Shown here: positions 54,742 to 63,523 of the stretch, piece by piece
How the letters are laid out: each line of letters begins with the position of its first letter
Numbering within the stretch: the first letter of the stretch is position 1
Assembly (NCBI GenBank): GCA_035489755.1
Contig: DATGZK010000072.1
Span: 200,543-264,542, forward strand
Source of the DNA: UBA9160 sp035489755
GTDB taxonomy: Bacteria > Myxococcota_A > UBA9160
DNA: 64,000 bases
Direction of reading: 5' to 3'
Made by a program: the position numbers and the translations under genes
The notes under the pieces: model-generated
Seen by the model: only the letters and a program-made list of their open reading frames with translations
The model's database searches: none
What the model was told of the DNA's origin: nothing

Positions 54742-55674
54742 ATGCGAGCTGCCTGCGCAATGGTTTGCCTCTTTGCCCTCTTTCTCGCCGCCGCAGCCCG
54801 AGCGGATCAAGATGGGCGCTGCCCGCGGCTGGTCGCCGACCTCCTGACGCAGACCCGCGCGTCCTGGTCGCTCCAGCCCGTTTCCGACTTGTCGGCGGTG
54901 CCGCGTGTGCGCGATTCGCTCGGGCTCTCGCCCGACGACTATGAGTCGCTGCGCGCGACCTTCGCCAAGTCCTATGGCCGGGAAGCCCTGTTGGGCGATC
55001 TGCGGCAGCACCTCGAGCAGACCTGCGAAGCCGAGAAGTTGATGGCAGTGCTGGAGTGGGAGCGAGGCTGGACCGCGCGGCACGTTATGGCCCTCGAGGA
55101 AGCGGCGCAATCGCCTGAGGCCGCGCCGGCCATGCAGCGCTTCGCGGCCGATCTTCGCCCGAATCCTCCGCCGGAGTGGCGCGTCGCGCTGGCTCGCCGC
55201 CTTGACGAGGCGAGAGGGTCGACCGTTCTGGCCTACGCTGCATTTGTTCAGCCGTGGCTCGCGGTGGCAAAGATCGCGGACGCGGCGGCGCTCGAGTCCA
55301 TGCACGCCGACCCCACGAAGGATCGCGCTTCCGTGCAAAGCCGCGTCCTTGTGAGATTCCTCTACACCTACCGTGAGCTCGCGCAATCGGAGCTCGAGAC
55401 TTTCGTGGCTTGGAACGAGTCGGAGCTCGGGCACTGGTGGAACCGCACGCTCCAGGCCGCGGCTCTCGGGAGCTATGACGACGCCGCGGCGCGCTATGCG
55501 AGGTTGGCCGAGGCGGATCTCGCGCGCCTTCGCTCGCATGCGGCACGGCCGGCGTCTTCCGAGGAACAGCCCCCGGCATCGATCGAGAACCCGAGCTCTT
55601 CCTCCGAACCTGCCGCGCCGGTGTCACCCGTCGAGCCTGACGAGCCGACGCTGCCGGCCGAGCACGCCCCGTAG
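54742..55674 (+). CDS. secreted helical protein, possibly DUF2059-like
   Basis: A 310-residue protein with signal peptide MRAACAMVCLFALFLAAAARA. The mature region is helical with two repeats of a motif like LEQTCEAEKLMAVLEWERG and ELETFVAWNESELGHWWNRTLQAAA, which recalls the DUF2059 family; the last ~60 residues are a Pro/Glu/Ser-rich tail. One pair of cysteines (RCPRLV and QTCEAE) could link. Function unknown; periplasmic location likely. Confidence 0.6.
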   Translation: MRAACAMVCLFALFLAAAARADQDGRCPRLVADLLTQTRASWSLQPVSDLSAVPRVRDSLGLSPDDYESLRATFAKSYGREALLGDLRQHLEQTCEAEKLMAVLEWERGWTARHVMALEEAAQSPEAAPAMQRFAADLRPNPPPEWRVALARRLDEARGSTVLAYAAFVQPWLAVAKIADAAALESMHADPTKDRASVQSRVLVRFLYTYRELAQSELETFVAWNESELGHWWNRTLQAAALGSYDDAAARYARLAEADLARLRSHAARPASSEEQPPASIENPSSSSEPAAPVSPVEPDEPTLPAEHAP

Positions 55675-55931
55675 TCGCTGAAGCCCGGCAGGCTTCGCTG
55701 CCGCCGGGACGCGGCCTTCTGCATGCCTGCAAGCCTCGCGTGTCGCGCGGGGCTGCACTTCGCGGCGGCGAGGGCGAACAGGCTTCGGCCGCACAGGTCT
55801 CCTTCCGCCGGCGGCTTCAGGAAGCCTCAAATCAATCCGGTTCACTGCGCATCGGAAGGGTCCTTTTCGGGACTCGCGCGGAGTTTTCTTCGCCGCGCGC
55901 GCGCACAAAGGTCAATCGCCAGGAAGGCGTG
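55675..55931. other. 257-base intergenic stretch, no supported gene
   Basis: The region between the secreted protein and greB 3' ends contains only stop-poor GC-rich sequence, with no motif I can interpret. Confidence 0.4.
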
Positions 55932-56441
55932 CTACTCCTCGCCCTCATACCACACACGCACCAGCGTAAACCTCGTGCGACCCTTCGGGCGCACAACCTC
56001 CACTTCATCGCCGACTTCTCTGCGCAAGACGGCCCGGGCCATCGGCGACTCGATGCTGATGCGTCGCGTTTCAGGGTCGAACTCGTCGGGGCCAACGATT
56101 CGGAACTCCAGCGCCTCCCCCTCTTCACCCTCGAGTGCAACCCAGGCACCGAAAAAGACGCGCCCTTCTTGAGTCGGCGTGTGACGCACCACCTCCAGCT
56201 CCGCAAGGCGCTTTCGCAAGAAATGGACGCGCCGGTCGATCTCACGCAGGCGCTTTTTTCCGTAGATGTACTCGGCGTTCTCGGAGCGGTCGCCCTGGGC
56301 CGCGGCGGCGGCGACTTCCCGCGTCACCCGCGGGCGTTCCGTGCGCCACAGCCGGTCCAGCTCCTGCTCCAAGCGGCGGTAGCCCTCTGGCGTGATGTAG
56401 CGGCTCCGCGGGGAAAGGGGCGCGCGCTCCTCTTCGGTCAT
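55932..56441 (-). CDS. greB: transcription elongation factor GreB
   Basis: A 169-residue Gre factor from ATG 56441. The N-terminal antiparallel coiled coil (YITPEGYRRLEQELDRLWRTERPRVTREVAAAAAQGDRSENAEYIYGKKRLREIDRRVHFL) carries the acidic tip DRSENAEY that stimulates RNA cleavage by backtracked polymerase, and the C-terminal FKBP-like domain has VGPDEFDPETRRISIESPMARAVL. IYGKKRLREID is GreB- rather than GreA-like. It is divergent from a glycosyltransferase with under 50 bases between starts. Confidence 0.93.
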   Translation of the reverse strand: MTEEERAPLSPRSRYITPEGYRRLEQELDRLWRTERPRVTREVAAAAAQGDRSENAEYIYGKKRLREIDRRVHFLRKRLAELEVVRHTPTQEGRVFFGAWVALEGEEGEALEFRIVGPDEFDPETRRISIESPMARAVLRREVGDEVEVVRPKGRTRFTLVRVWYEGEE

Positions 56442-56464
56442 GACGTCAAGATACTGCGCGCCGC

Positions 56465-57490
56465 GTGCCGCTAGCATCACGGACCGTGGAGCCCCGGATC
56501 TCGGTCCTGATTCCCGCACGGGACGCGGAATCGACGCTCGAAACCGCGCTGCGCAGCGTCGCGCGCCAAGACGAGACGCGCTTTGAGTGCGTCGTGGTGG
56601 ACGACGGCTCGCTCGATCGAACGCGGGAGGTGGGGCTCCGCTTTGCAGCCGCCGATCCGCGGTTCCGGGTCGTCGCCGCGGCGCGGGCAGGTCTCGTTCC
56701 TGCCCTAAACCTCGGCCTTGCGGTCTGCCGGGCCCCGTTCGTCGCGCGCATGGACGCCGACGACTGGATGCACCGGGAGCGGCTCTCCGCCCAGCTCCGC
56801 CTGCTCGAAGAGGACCCCTCTCTGTGCGGCGTCGGCTGCCATGTTCGGCTCTTTCCTCGGCGCGGCCTTCGCCAAGGACTGCGGGCATACGAGCGCTGGC
56901 TCTGTTCCATCGACTCGCCGGATCGCGTGCGTCGCGACGCGTTCGTCGAATGCCCGCTGGCGCATCCCACGCTTGTTCTCCGGCGCGAGGAGCTCGTCGA
57001 AGCCGGTTTTCGTGACGCGGGCTGGCCCGAAGACTACGACCTCATTTTGCGCCTGCTCGCAAAGGGCTTGCGGATCGGCGTCGTGCCGCGGCGTCTGCTC
57101 GGCTGGCGGGACAGCGCAGGTCGGCTTTCGCGCACGCACCCCGCCTATGCCCAGCTGCGTTTCACCGAGTGCAAGGCGGCGTTTCTGGCAAGCGGCTTTC
57201 TCGCGGGCCGCGAGGAGTATGTGCTGTGGGGCTACGGAGACACGGGCCGAGCCCTGCGTCGCGCGCTCGCGCAGCACGGCAAGCGTCCCTCCCACCTCAT
57301 CGAGCTGCATCCCGGGCGCCTGGGTCAGCGCATTCACGGCGCTCCGGTCGTCGCCCCGTCGGCACTGCCTGCGCTGCGCGGTCGACCGATTTTGGTGTCG
57401 GTCGCGGGCGAGCGGCCGCGGGCCGAGATTCGTGCGGCACTCGCGGCCATGAACTTCCAAGAGCTGGACGAGTTTGTGTGCGCGGCCTAG
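56465..57490 (+). CDS. glycosyltransferase family 2 fused to C-terminal Rossmann-like domain
   Basis: A ~334-341-residue protein (starts GTG 56465 or GTG 56486; the latter gives VEPRISVLIPARDAES). The GT2 domain has ISVLIPARDAESTLETALRSVARQ, VVVDDGSLDRT, ARMDADDWMHRERL and the acceptor-side WPEDYDLILRLLAKG. After ~235 residues comes YVLWGYGDTGRALRRALAQHG with HLIELHPGRLGQRIHGAPVVAPSALP and ILVSVAGERPRAEIRAAL, a CoA/NAD-binding-like fold similar to PglD N-terminal parts. Substrates unknown; probably a surface glycan. Confidence 0.8.
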   Translation: MPLASRTVEPRISVLIPARDAESTLETALRSVARQDETRFECVVVDDGSLDRTREVGLRFAAADPRFRVVAAARAGLVPALNLGLAVCRAPFVARMDADDWMHRERLSAQLRLLEEDPSLCGVGCHVRLFPRRGLRQGLRAYERWLCSIDSPDRVRRDAFVECPLAHPTLVLRREELVEAGFRDAGWPEDYDLILRLLAKGLRIGVVPRRLLGWRDSAGRLSRTHPAYAQLRFTECKAAFLASGFLAGREEYVLWGYGDTGRALRRALAQHGKRPSHLIELHPGRLGQRIHGAPVVAPSALPALRGRPILVSVAGERPRAEIRAALAAMNFQELDEFVCAA

Positions 57491-57518
57491 CTCGAAGGGG
57501 CTTCGCCCGAGGAGCGCT

Positions 57519-58370
57519 CTAGCGGGCACTTTGCAGCAGGGCCGCCCCGGCCGCGACCAGGCAGGCCGCGACGACGCGACGCCGGCCGAAGGGTTCGCCC
57601 AAAACCACCGTCCCGATGCCCGCGGCGACGACCACGCTCGTCTCGCGCAGTGCGGCCACGTGGGCGATGCGGCCATGGCGCATGGCCCACAGCACGATTC
57701 CGTAGGCCAGCGCGGCGACCGCGCCGCCGGGTAGACCCGTCGCAAGGTGGGGGCGGAAAGACGCCCACACGCGCCCGCGTCGCAGCCAGAACGCCACCAA
57801 CATCATCGGGAGTGCATCGAGCAGCATGAGCCATGCGATGAAAGAGAGGGGATTCGAGGTGCGGCGGACACCCATGCCATCGCACACGGAGTAGGTTCCG
57901 ATCCAGGCGGCCGTGAGCAGGGACCACCCGACCGCGCCCCGCCTCGCGTCCGCGGCGAGCTCGGGCTCGAGGGCGAGGCTCATGATCCCCAGCGAGAGCA
58001 GAAGGATGCCTGCGATCTCGACGGGGGCGAGGGCTTCGCCGGCCGCAGCCCAGGCTCCCGCCGCCACGAACCCGGGAGCCGCGCCTCGCGCGATGGGATA
58101 CACCCGAGACAGATCTCCTTGTTGGTAGGCGCGGACCAGCGAGACGTTGTAGGAGACGTGAAGCAGGCTGGCGAACGCGAGAAAGGGCCAGGCGGCGCGG
58201 TCGGGGATGGGCACGAAGGCAACCGCGAGGGCCATGCACAGGGCACCGCCCAAGATCACGAGCGTCAGCATGGCGAGCTTGTCGTCGGACACCTTGACGA
58301 GCGCGTTCCAGGTCGCGTGAAGGAGTGCGGCGAAGAGAACGAGCGCCGTCGTTTGAGGGTCGAGCGCCAA
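57519..58370 (-). CDS. EamA family drug/metabolite exporter
   Basis: A 283-residue ten-helix transporter made of two EamA repeats, with recognisable ends such as LFAALLHATWNALVKVSDD and, in the second half, HVAALRETSVVVAAGIGTVVLGEPFGRRRVVAACLVAAGAALL. The start is TTG 58370 without a good ribosome site, so it is tentative. Substrate unknown. Its upstream side has two hairpins. Confidence 0.87.
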   Translation of the reverse strand: MALDPQTTALVLFAALLHATWNALVKVSDDKLAMLTLVILGGALCMALAVAFVPIPDRAAWPFLAFASLLHVSYNVSLVRAYQQGDLSRVYPIARGAAPGFVAAGAWAAAGEALAPVEIAGILLLSLGIMSLALEPELAADARRGAVGWSLLTAAWIGTYSVCDGMGVRRTSNPLSFIAWLMLLDALPMMLVAFWLRRGRVWASFRPHLATGLPGGAVAALAYGIVLWAMRHGRIAHVAALRETSVVVAAGIGTVVLGEPFGRRRVVAACLVAAGAALLQSAR

Positions 58371-58867
58371 GCCGATCAGTCTCGGACACGGCTCCGAGCC
58401 GCGCTACCCATCGGAGGCTCGCTCTCGTGGGTCCTGCGCTCGAGAGAGCGAGCCAGACGAAACGCTCCGGTGTTGCTTCAACCCACGCGGAGCAAGGGTC
58501 CGTGCACTCGAAATCTCTCTCCGCGACGCGCGTGCTCGTCGCGAGCGGCAGGCCCGCCTCGGTTTCTCCCCGAAGCTCGGCCACCCGGCATCCGAGGGGG
58601 TGACTGCGCACCACGAAGGGGAGTGGTAAAAACCCCACGGGCCCCTTGCATCCACTAGGCGGTGATTCAAACCTGTTACCCGCAGCCGTCAAGGGCTGGC
58701 CCCCCGCGTGGGTGGGGCTGGACTCGACACACTCCATTCGCTAACTGCGACACGCGCGCCTTGGAGGGACCCAGGCGCTGCCCAACGCTGCGCCGCGCAA
58801 GGCTCGGTCCGCTCAGAAGAAAGATGGCGTCCGTCGTTCGTGGGGCGAGGACGCGGGGGAGGTTCGC
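58371..58867. repeat. intergenic region with two inverted repeats
   Basis: Between divergent EamA and outer-membrane protein genes lie a perfect 6-bp stem CTCGGA/TCCGAG at 58381-58398 and a 12-bp near-perfect stem GGCTCGCTCTCG/CGAGAGAGCGAGCC (2-base bulge) at 58416-58454. No gene is supported; the hairpins lack a T-run, so they are not intrinsic terminators on either strand. Confidence 0.5.
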
Positions 58868-59680
58868 ATGCGACACCACCGGCTGCTCTCGCTCGCTCTC
58901 GCGGCGGCATTGCTGACAGGGCCCCAGCTCGGGCGCGCAGATGACGCCGACAAGACGGCCCTCAAGGCGGACCGTCCCTTCTTGTTTGAAGTCGAGGGGG
59001 TCTGGTCGTACATCGAGAGCGAGGCGAAGCTCAGTTCCACCATTGGCAGCCTCCAGCCCGTCCTCGGCCCGGGTCAGACCAGCACCGGGACGATCAAGGC
59101 GCCGAACAACCTCGGCGGGGAAGTGCGGCTTTTGGGACCACTCCTTTGGGGAATCGGTCGGCCGTTTATTGAAGGCGGTGCCGTGACGCCGGTGGGGCGC
59201 AACATCATCACCAGCTCCAACTACGGCATCCCCGGCCAATCGCCCCAGTCGAACGCGTCCTTGGAGTTCGACTGGGAAGCCAACACGGCGCTTGGCTTTT
59301 CCGTCGACATGCCCCTGGGCAAATCCCTGCTGAGCTTGAGACCGTTCGTCGGCTTTGCCTGGGATGCCTACGTCGCGCAGGTGAACTTCTTCACGGTGGC
59401 CGGCCACGGCATCGTGGTGCCGACCAACACCAGCAACATCATCGCCCACTACAGCATCGGCAGCGCAGAGTTCGGCGGAGCCGCGACTTTCCAGCCTTGG
59501 AGCTCGATCCCGCTCTACATCTTCGGCAGCGGCGGCTGGCGCAAAGCGCTTACGAACTACCACCGCCACCAGTGCGACAACGTCGCGTCGGAGGTGGAGC
59601 ATCTCGAACCGGCGGCGTGCGGCGACTACAACTTTGAAGGCGGCGGATTCTTCAGGACGGGGATCGGCGTCCGGTTCTAG
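58868..59680 (+). CDS. outer-membrane-type beta-barrel protein, unknown function
   Basis: A 270-residue secreted protein. MRHHRLLSLALAAALLTGPQLGRA is a signal peptide. The mature part alternates aromatic and polar residues in strands (FLFEVEGVWSYIES, PFVGFAWDAYVAQVNFF, PLYIFGSGGWRKAL, GGGFFRTGIGVRF) and ends in Phe, typical of outer membrane barrels. Three Asn/Ser-rich loops and one Cys pair (QCDN, ACGD) are present. Family unknown. Confidence 0.7.
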   Translation: MRHHRLLSLALAAALLTGPQLGRADDADKTALKADRPFLFEVEGVWSYIESEAKLSSTIGSLQPVLGPGQTSTGTIKAPNNLGGEVRLLGPLLWGIGRPFIEGGAVTPVGRNIITSSNYGIPGQSPQSNASLEFDWEANTALGFSVDMPLGKSLLSLRPFVGFAWDAYVAQVNFFTVAGHGIVVPTNTSNIIAHYSIGSAEFGGAATFQPWSSIPLYIFGSGGWRKALTNYHRHQCDNVASEVEHLEPAACGDYNFEGGGFFRTGIGVRF

Positions 59681-59701
59681 GGTTGCTGGAACCGCGCGCT
59701 G

Positions 59702-60886
59702 CTACCGCCCCTCGACCCGCCCGTCGAGGGCCGCCTCGTACATCGCGCGCAGTTCGGGTTCCCCAATCTTGATCGGGTTGCCGGCTGCGCACGGATCGGC
59801 GGCGGCCATCTCGGAGAAACGTGCCGTATGGGCGCGGGTCATCCCGAGTGCAGCCACGCTGTGCGGGATCCCGATCTGCTTGCGAAGCGCGAGCACCCAA
59901 TCGAGTACGCCATCGACGCCGCGACCATCGAGGCCGAGATAGCGGCCTGCGCGCTCCATCTTGTCTTCGATCGCGCTGCGGTTGAACGCCAGCACGTACG
60001 GCATGACCACCCCGTTGGTGAGGCCGTGGTGGCTGTCGAGGACCGCGCCAATCGGGTGTGAGAGGGCGTGGATCGCTCCGAGGCCCTTCTGGAACGCAAC
60101 CGCGCCCATACTCGCAGCGGCCATAAGGTACGCGCGCGCGGTGAGGTTGGATCCCTCGCGCACCGCGACGGGGAGCCAGTCGTGGAGGAGCCGCATCCCT
60201 TCCACGGCGATTCCGTCCGCAAGAGGGTGGTAGCCGGACGCGCAGTAGGCCTCGAGGTTGTGCGCGAGAGCATCCATCCCGGTGGCCGCCGTAATGTGCG
60301 GCGGGAGCCCGACCGTGAGCACGGGATCGCAGATCACGATGGCGGGCAACATCCTCGGGTGGAAGATGATTTTTTTCACATGGGTCGCCTCGTCGGTGAT
60401 CACCGATGCGCGGCCCACCTCAGACCCTGTGCCCGCGGTCGTTGGAATTGCGATGACGGGCGCGATGGCGTGGGTCGACGCCCGCTTCCACCAGTCGCCG
60501 ATATCTTCAAAGTCCCAGATCGGACGGGTCTGGCCCGTCATGAATGCGATGGCCTTTCCCGAGTCGAGCGCGGAGCCGCCGCCAAACGCGATGACCCCGT
60601 CGTGCCTGCCGTCCCGAAAAGCGCGCACGCCCGCTTCGACGTTCGTCCCGACGGGATTCGCGCGAATGTCGGAGAAGAGCCCGCTCGCCAGCCCCGAGGC
60701 GTCGAGGGCTGCCTTCGCAGCCAAGAAGGCCGGGAGCTTGGCCAAAGAGGGGTCGGTGACGAGCAGGGGGCGGCGCAAGCCGAGCTCTTTGCAACAGTCC
60801 GGCAGCTCGCCGATGCGTCCCACGCCGAACCGAACCTGTGTGGGGTAGCTCCAGTTGGCGCGCAGCGCGGCGGGGTCAATCTCCAT
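59702..60886 (-). CDS. iron-containing alcohol dehydrogenase
   Basis: A 394-residue group III ADH. NAD(P) binding: VIAFGGGSALDSGKAIAF; metal site: TGMDALAHNLEAY and ALSHPIGAVLDSHHGLTNG, giving the Asp and three His residues. PVIAIPTTAGTGSEV is another hallmark. It reduces aldehydes or oxidises alcohols in the cytoplasm. It lies 26 bases downstream of an aldehyde dehydrogenase on the same strand; together they can take an alcohol to an acid. Confidence 0.93.
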   Translation of the reverse strand: MEIDPAALRANWSYPTQVRFGVGRIGELPDCCKELGLRRPLLVTDPSLAKLPAFLAAKAALDASGLASGLFSDIRANPVGTNVEAGVRAFRDGRHDGVIAFGGGSALDSGKAIAFMTGQTRPIWDFEDIGDWWKRASTHAIAPVIAIPTTAGTGSEVGRASVITDEATHVKKIIFHPRMLPAIVICDPVLTVGLPPHITAATGMDALAHNLEAYCASGYHPLADGIAVEGMRLLHDWLPVAVREGSNLTARAYLMAAASMGAVAFQKGLGAIHALSHPIGAVLDSHHGLTNGVVMPYVLAFNRSAIEDKMERAGRYLGLDGRGVDGVLDWVLALRKQIGIPHSVAALGMTRAHTARFSEMAAADPCAAGNPIKIGEPELRAMYEAALDGRVEGR

Positions 60887-60912
60887 GCGACCTCGGCTTT
60901 CGAAGCGCGTGC

Positions 60913-62304
60913 TCAGGTGCGCACGCGCAGGTGGTAGGACTTGGGACGCGTGAGCTGCTCAAAGCCGAGACGAGAGAGCGTGCACCCGCGCCCGGAGTTC
61001 TTGACGCCGGTCCAGGCGAGGGCGGGGTCGAGGTAGTCGCATCGGTTCATGAAAACCGTTCCGGTCTCGAGGCGCTCGCCCAGCTCCACAGCGGCATCGG
61101 CGTCCTCCGTCCAGATCGCCGCCGTGAGCCCGTAGGCGCTGTCGTTCATGAGCGCCACGGCCTCGTCATCCCCGCGGACGCGCATGATCCCCACCACCGG
61201 ACCGAAGCTCTCCTCGCTCATGACGCGCATGCCGTGATCCACGTCGACAAGCACCTGGGGCGCGAGATAGGGCCCACCGGCGGCACTCCACGGGAAGAGC
61301 TTTGGGTCCACCAGGGCTCGCGCACCTTTGCGGATCGCCTCCGCGATCTGGTCACGCACGAAGTCGGCGGCCGAGGCGCGCACCATCGGGCCGAGCGTCG
61401 TCGCAGCGTCGAGGGGATTCCCGAGAACGTACGCCTTCGCCAGGGCGACCGCCCCTTCGACGAACGGGTCATACACACGCTCGTGGACATAGATCCGCTC
61501 AATTCCGCAGCAGGACTGGCCCGAGTTGAAGAAGGCCCCATCCACGAGGTTCTCGATGGCGTGTCTGAGGTTCGCATCGGCGCGGACATAGGCAGGGTCC
61601 TTCCCGCCAAGTTCGAGGTTCACACCGATGAAGCGCTCGGCCGCCGCACGCTGGACCTTGCTTCCCCCTTCGACCGAGCCGGTGAACGCCACAAAGTCGA
61701 TTCCCGGCGCCCGAATCGCCCGGTCCGCGTCTTCATGAGAGAGGTGGAGGACGGAAAAGACGCCGCTCGGTAGTCCTGCCGCGGCAAATGCTTGCGCGAA
61801 GCGCTCTGCGCAAAGCGGTGTCTGGGCGGAGTGTTTCAGCAGCACGGCGTTCCCAGCGAGAATCGCGGGAACGATGGAGTTCACCGCTGTGAGATAGGGA
61901 TAGTTCCACGGAGCGATGGTGAGGACGGTGCCGAGGGGCTCCCGGCGAATGAAGCGGCGGAGCCCATCCCCTGGCGGGAGAGTCAGCGGAGCGAGCGCTT
62001 CTTCCGCGATCTGCGCCATGTAGCGCGCACGCTCGCAGAGCCTATCGACCTCGAGCGGTGTGTAGCGCACGGGCCGCCCCATCTGGAGCGTGAGCTCTTC
62101 GGCGACCTCCGCGCGCCGCGAGAGCATCGCCTGGCAGAAGCGCTCGACGACGGCCGCGCGCTCCCGCACTGGGCAGCGGTGCCACGCCGCCCGGGCATGG
62201 TGGGCCGCGGCGAGGGCTGTGCGCACCTCGGCGACGCCCGCGAGGGGCCGCTCGGCCACGACCCTGCCGTCGATCGGTGAAACCGTGCGCAAGAGCTCGT
62301 TCAT
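60913..62304 (-). CDS. aldehyde dehydrogenase (semialdehyde type)
   Basis: A 463-residue ALDH. VSPIDGRVVAERPLA at the N-terminus, NAD-binding AFTGSVEGGSKVQ, Glu in NLELGGKDPAYV, nucleophile Cys in NSGQSCCGIERIYVHE, EESFGPVVGIM. GQSCCGIERIYVHE and TTLGPMVR are features of a branch often found beside glutamine-synthetase-like genes in amine catabolism. Upstream of the Fe-ADH, same operon. An LytM gene on the opposite strand separates it from the glutamine-synthetase-like gene. Confidence 0.93.
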   Translation of the reverse strand: MNELLRTVSPIDGRVVAERPLAGVAEVRTALAAAHHARAAWHRCPVRERAAVVERFCQAMLSRRAEVAEELTLQMGRPVRYTPLEVDRLCERARYMAQIAEEALAPLTLPPGDGLRRFIRREPLGTVLTIAPWNYPYLTAVNSIVPAILAGNAVLLKHSAQTPLCAERFAQAFAAAGLPSGVFSVLHLSHEDADRAIRAPGIDFVAFTGSVEGGSKVQRAAAERFIGVNLELGGKDPAYVRADANLRHAIENLVDGAFFNSGQSCCGIERIYVHERVYDPFVEGAVALAKAYVLGNPLDAATTLGPMVRASAADFVRDQIAEAIRKGARALVDPKLFPWSAAGGPYLAPQVLVDVDHGMRVMSEESFGPVVGIMRVRGDDEAVALMNDSAYGLTAAIWTEDADAAVELGERLETGTVFMNRCDYLDPALAWTGVKNSGRGCTLSRLGFEQLTRPKSYHLRVRT

Positions 62305-62473
62305 GGAGCAAGGGAGGATCGCCGACCAGGGTTTGTGCTTCCAGTCACAAAAACCCTCCCGAAAGGCCAGGAGATTCGGGCCCGCGGGTGACCCGAGTCA
62401 CGCGGGGAGGGCGCGGGGGGGTCGAGGAAGCACAAGGGTTAGGGCGGCGCCGGAGGCCGCCGAGGAGGCGCGC

Positions 62474-63514
62474 GTGAAGCGATATACGCTCATCATCGTC
62501 CCCGAGGGGACGGGGCGAGTCCAGCGACTCGGCGTCTCCGAGCGAGGGCTCAAGTGGCTGGCCGGACTTGGGGCCGTAGGGGCCCTGCTCTTTCTCCTGG
62601 GCTTTGCGCATTACCTGAGCCTGCGCGGCCACATGGCCGAGTTCCGGGGCGTCCGCGCCGAGGCCGAGCGCGTGCGCGCCGAGGCCGAGGCGCAGCGGGC
62701 GGAGCTCCAGAGCCAAGCCGAGGAGCGGCAGCGCGTGGCGGACGAGCTCACTCGCGTCAAGGAGTTCGAGCGACGCGTCCGTGTGATCGCGAACCTTCCC
62801 CAGACGAGCCTTGAGCGCATCGCCCAGCGGCCGCCGCCGTCCCTTGGCGTGGGCGGAGGTGCGGAGCGACCCGAGGATGCGACGCCGCCGATGGGGACGC
62901 CCACCGCCGCATCGGACGGGGAAGGGGGGACGGATCCGGCGCCTCCTAACACCCCGCCCGACGTGAGCGCAGCGCCGGCGGCAGGTCCCCTTTCCGATAC
63001 GTCGTCCCGCCCCCGAGCGGAAGAGGTCGCCGGAAGCGAGATGCTGCTCGAGCGCCTCGTGGCCGAATCTCAGTCCTTGGAAGAGCTCGTCGGGGCGCTT
63101 CGAGGAAAGAGTGAAAGGCTCGCCGCGACGCCGTCCGCCTGGCCAGCGGAGGGGTGGGTCACCTCGGGCTTCGGCTACCGCATCTCTCCCTTCACGGGAC
63201 GGCGCGACTTTCACGAGGGCGTCGATATCGCAGCCGAGTTCGGGACGCCGATCGTGGCGCCGGCACCGGGACGCGTCGTCTTCGCCGGGCGCCGAGGCGG
63301 GCTCGGCACGGCCATCGTCGTGGATCACGGCTTCGGCGTTCGAACCACCTACGGCCACCTCCAGCGCATTCTCGTGCAACCCGGGACGCACGTGGCTCGC
63401 GGCCAGCAGCTCGCAACCATGGGGAGCTCGGGCCTTAGCACGGGCCCCCACGTCCACTACATGGTGGAGGTCGGCGGAAAGCGCGTGGATCCCCTCGACT
63501 ACATCGTCGAGTAG
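62474..63514 (+). CDS. membrane-anchored M23/LytM endopeptidase
   Basis: A 346-residue protein from GTG 62474 after GAGGAGG. A cytoplasmic lead (MKRYTLIIVPEGTGRVQRLGVSERGLKWL) precedes one membrane helix (AGLGAVGALLFLLGFAHYL), then a coiled coil (~50-110), a Pro/Gly-rich linker and the LytM domain: GFGYRISPFTGRRDFHEGVDIAAEFGTPI (HxxxD) and GPHVHYMVEVGG (HxH), which bind zinc. Architecture resembles peptidoglycan-hydrolase M23 proteins acting at division or in sporulation-like contexts. Other start choices upstream give a much longer, unlikely N-terminus. Confidence 0.9.
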   Translation: MKRYTLIIVPEGTGRVQRLGVSERGLKWLAGLGAVGALLFLLGFAHYLSLRGHMAEFRGVRAEAERVRAEAEAQRAELQSQAEERQRVADELTRVKEFERRVRVIANLPQTSLERIAQRPPPSLGVGGGAERPEDATPPMGTPTAASDGEGGTDPAPPNTPPDVSAAPAAGPLSDTSSRPRAEEVAGSEMLLERLVAESQSLEELVGALRGKSERLAATPSAWPAEGWVTSGFGYRISPFTGRRDFHEGVDIAAEFGTPIVAPAPGRVVFAGRRGGLGTAIVVDHGFGVRTTYGHLQRILVQPGTHVARGQQLATMGSSGLSTGPHVHYMVEVGGKRVDPLDYIVE

Positions 63515-63523
63515 GGGACGGGC

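Noticed and set aside
58600..58700. tRNA-like GATTCAAAC sequence
   Set aside because: No matching acceptor, D or anticodon stems on either strand.
62345..63457. 370-codon minus-strand frame
   Set aside because: Antisense to the LytM endopeptidase with complete zinc motifs; product has no recognisable fold.
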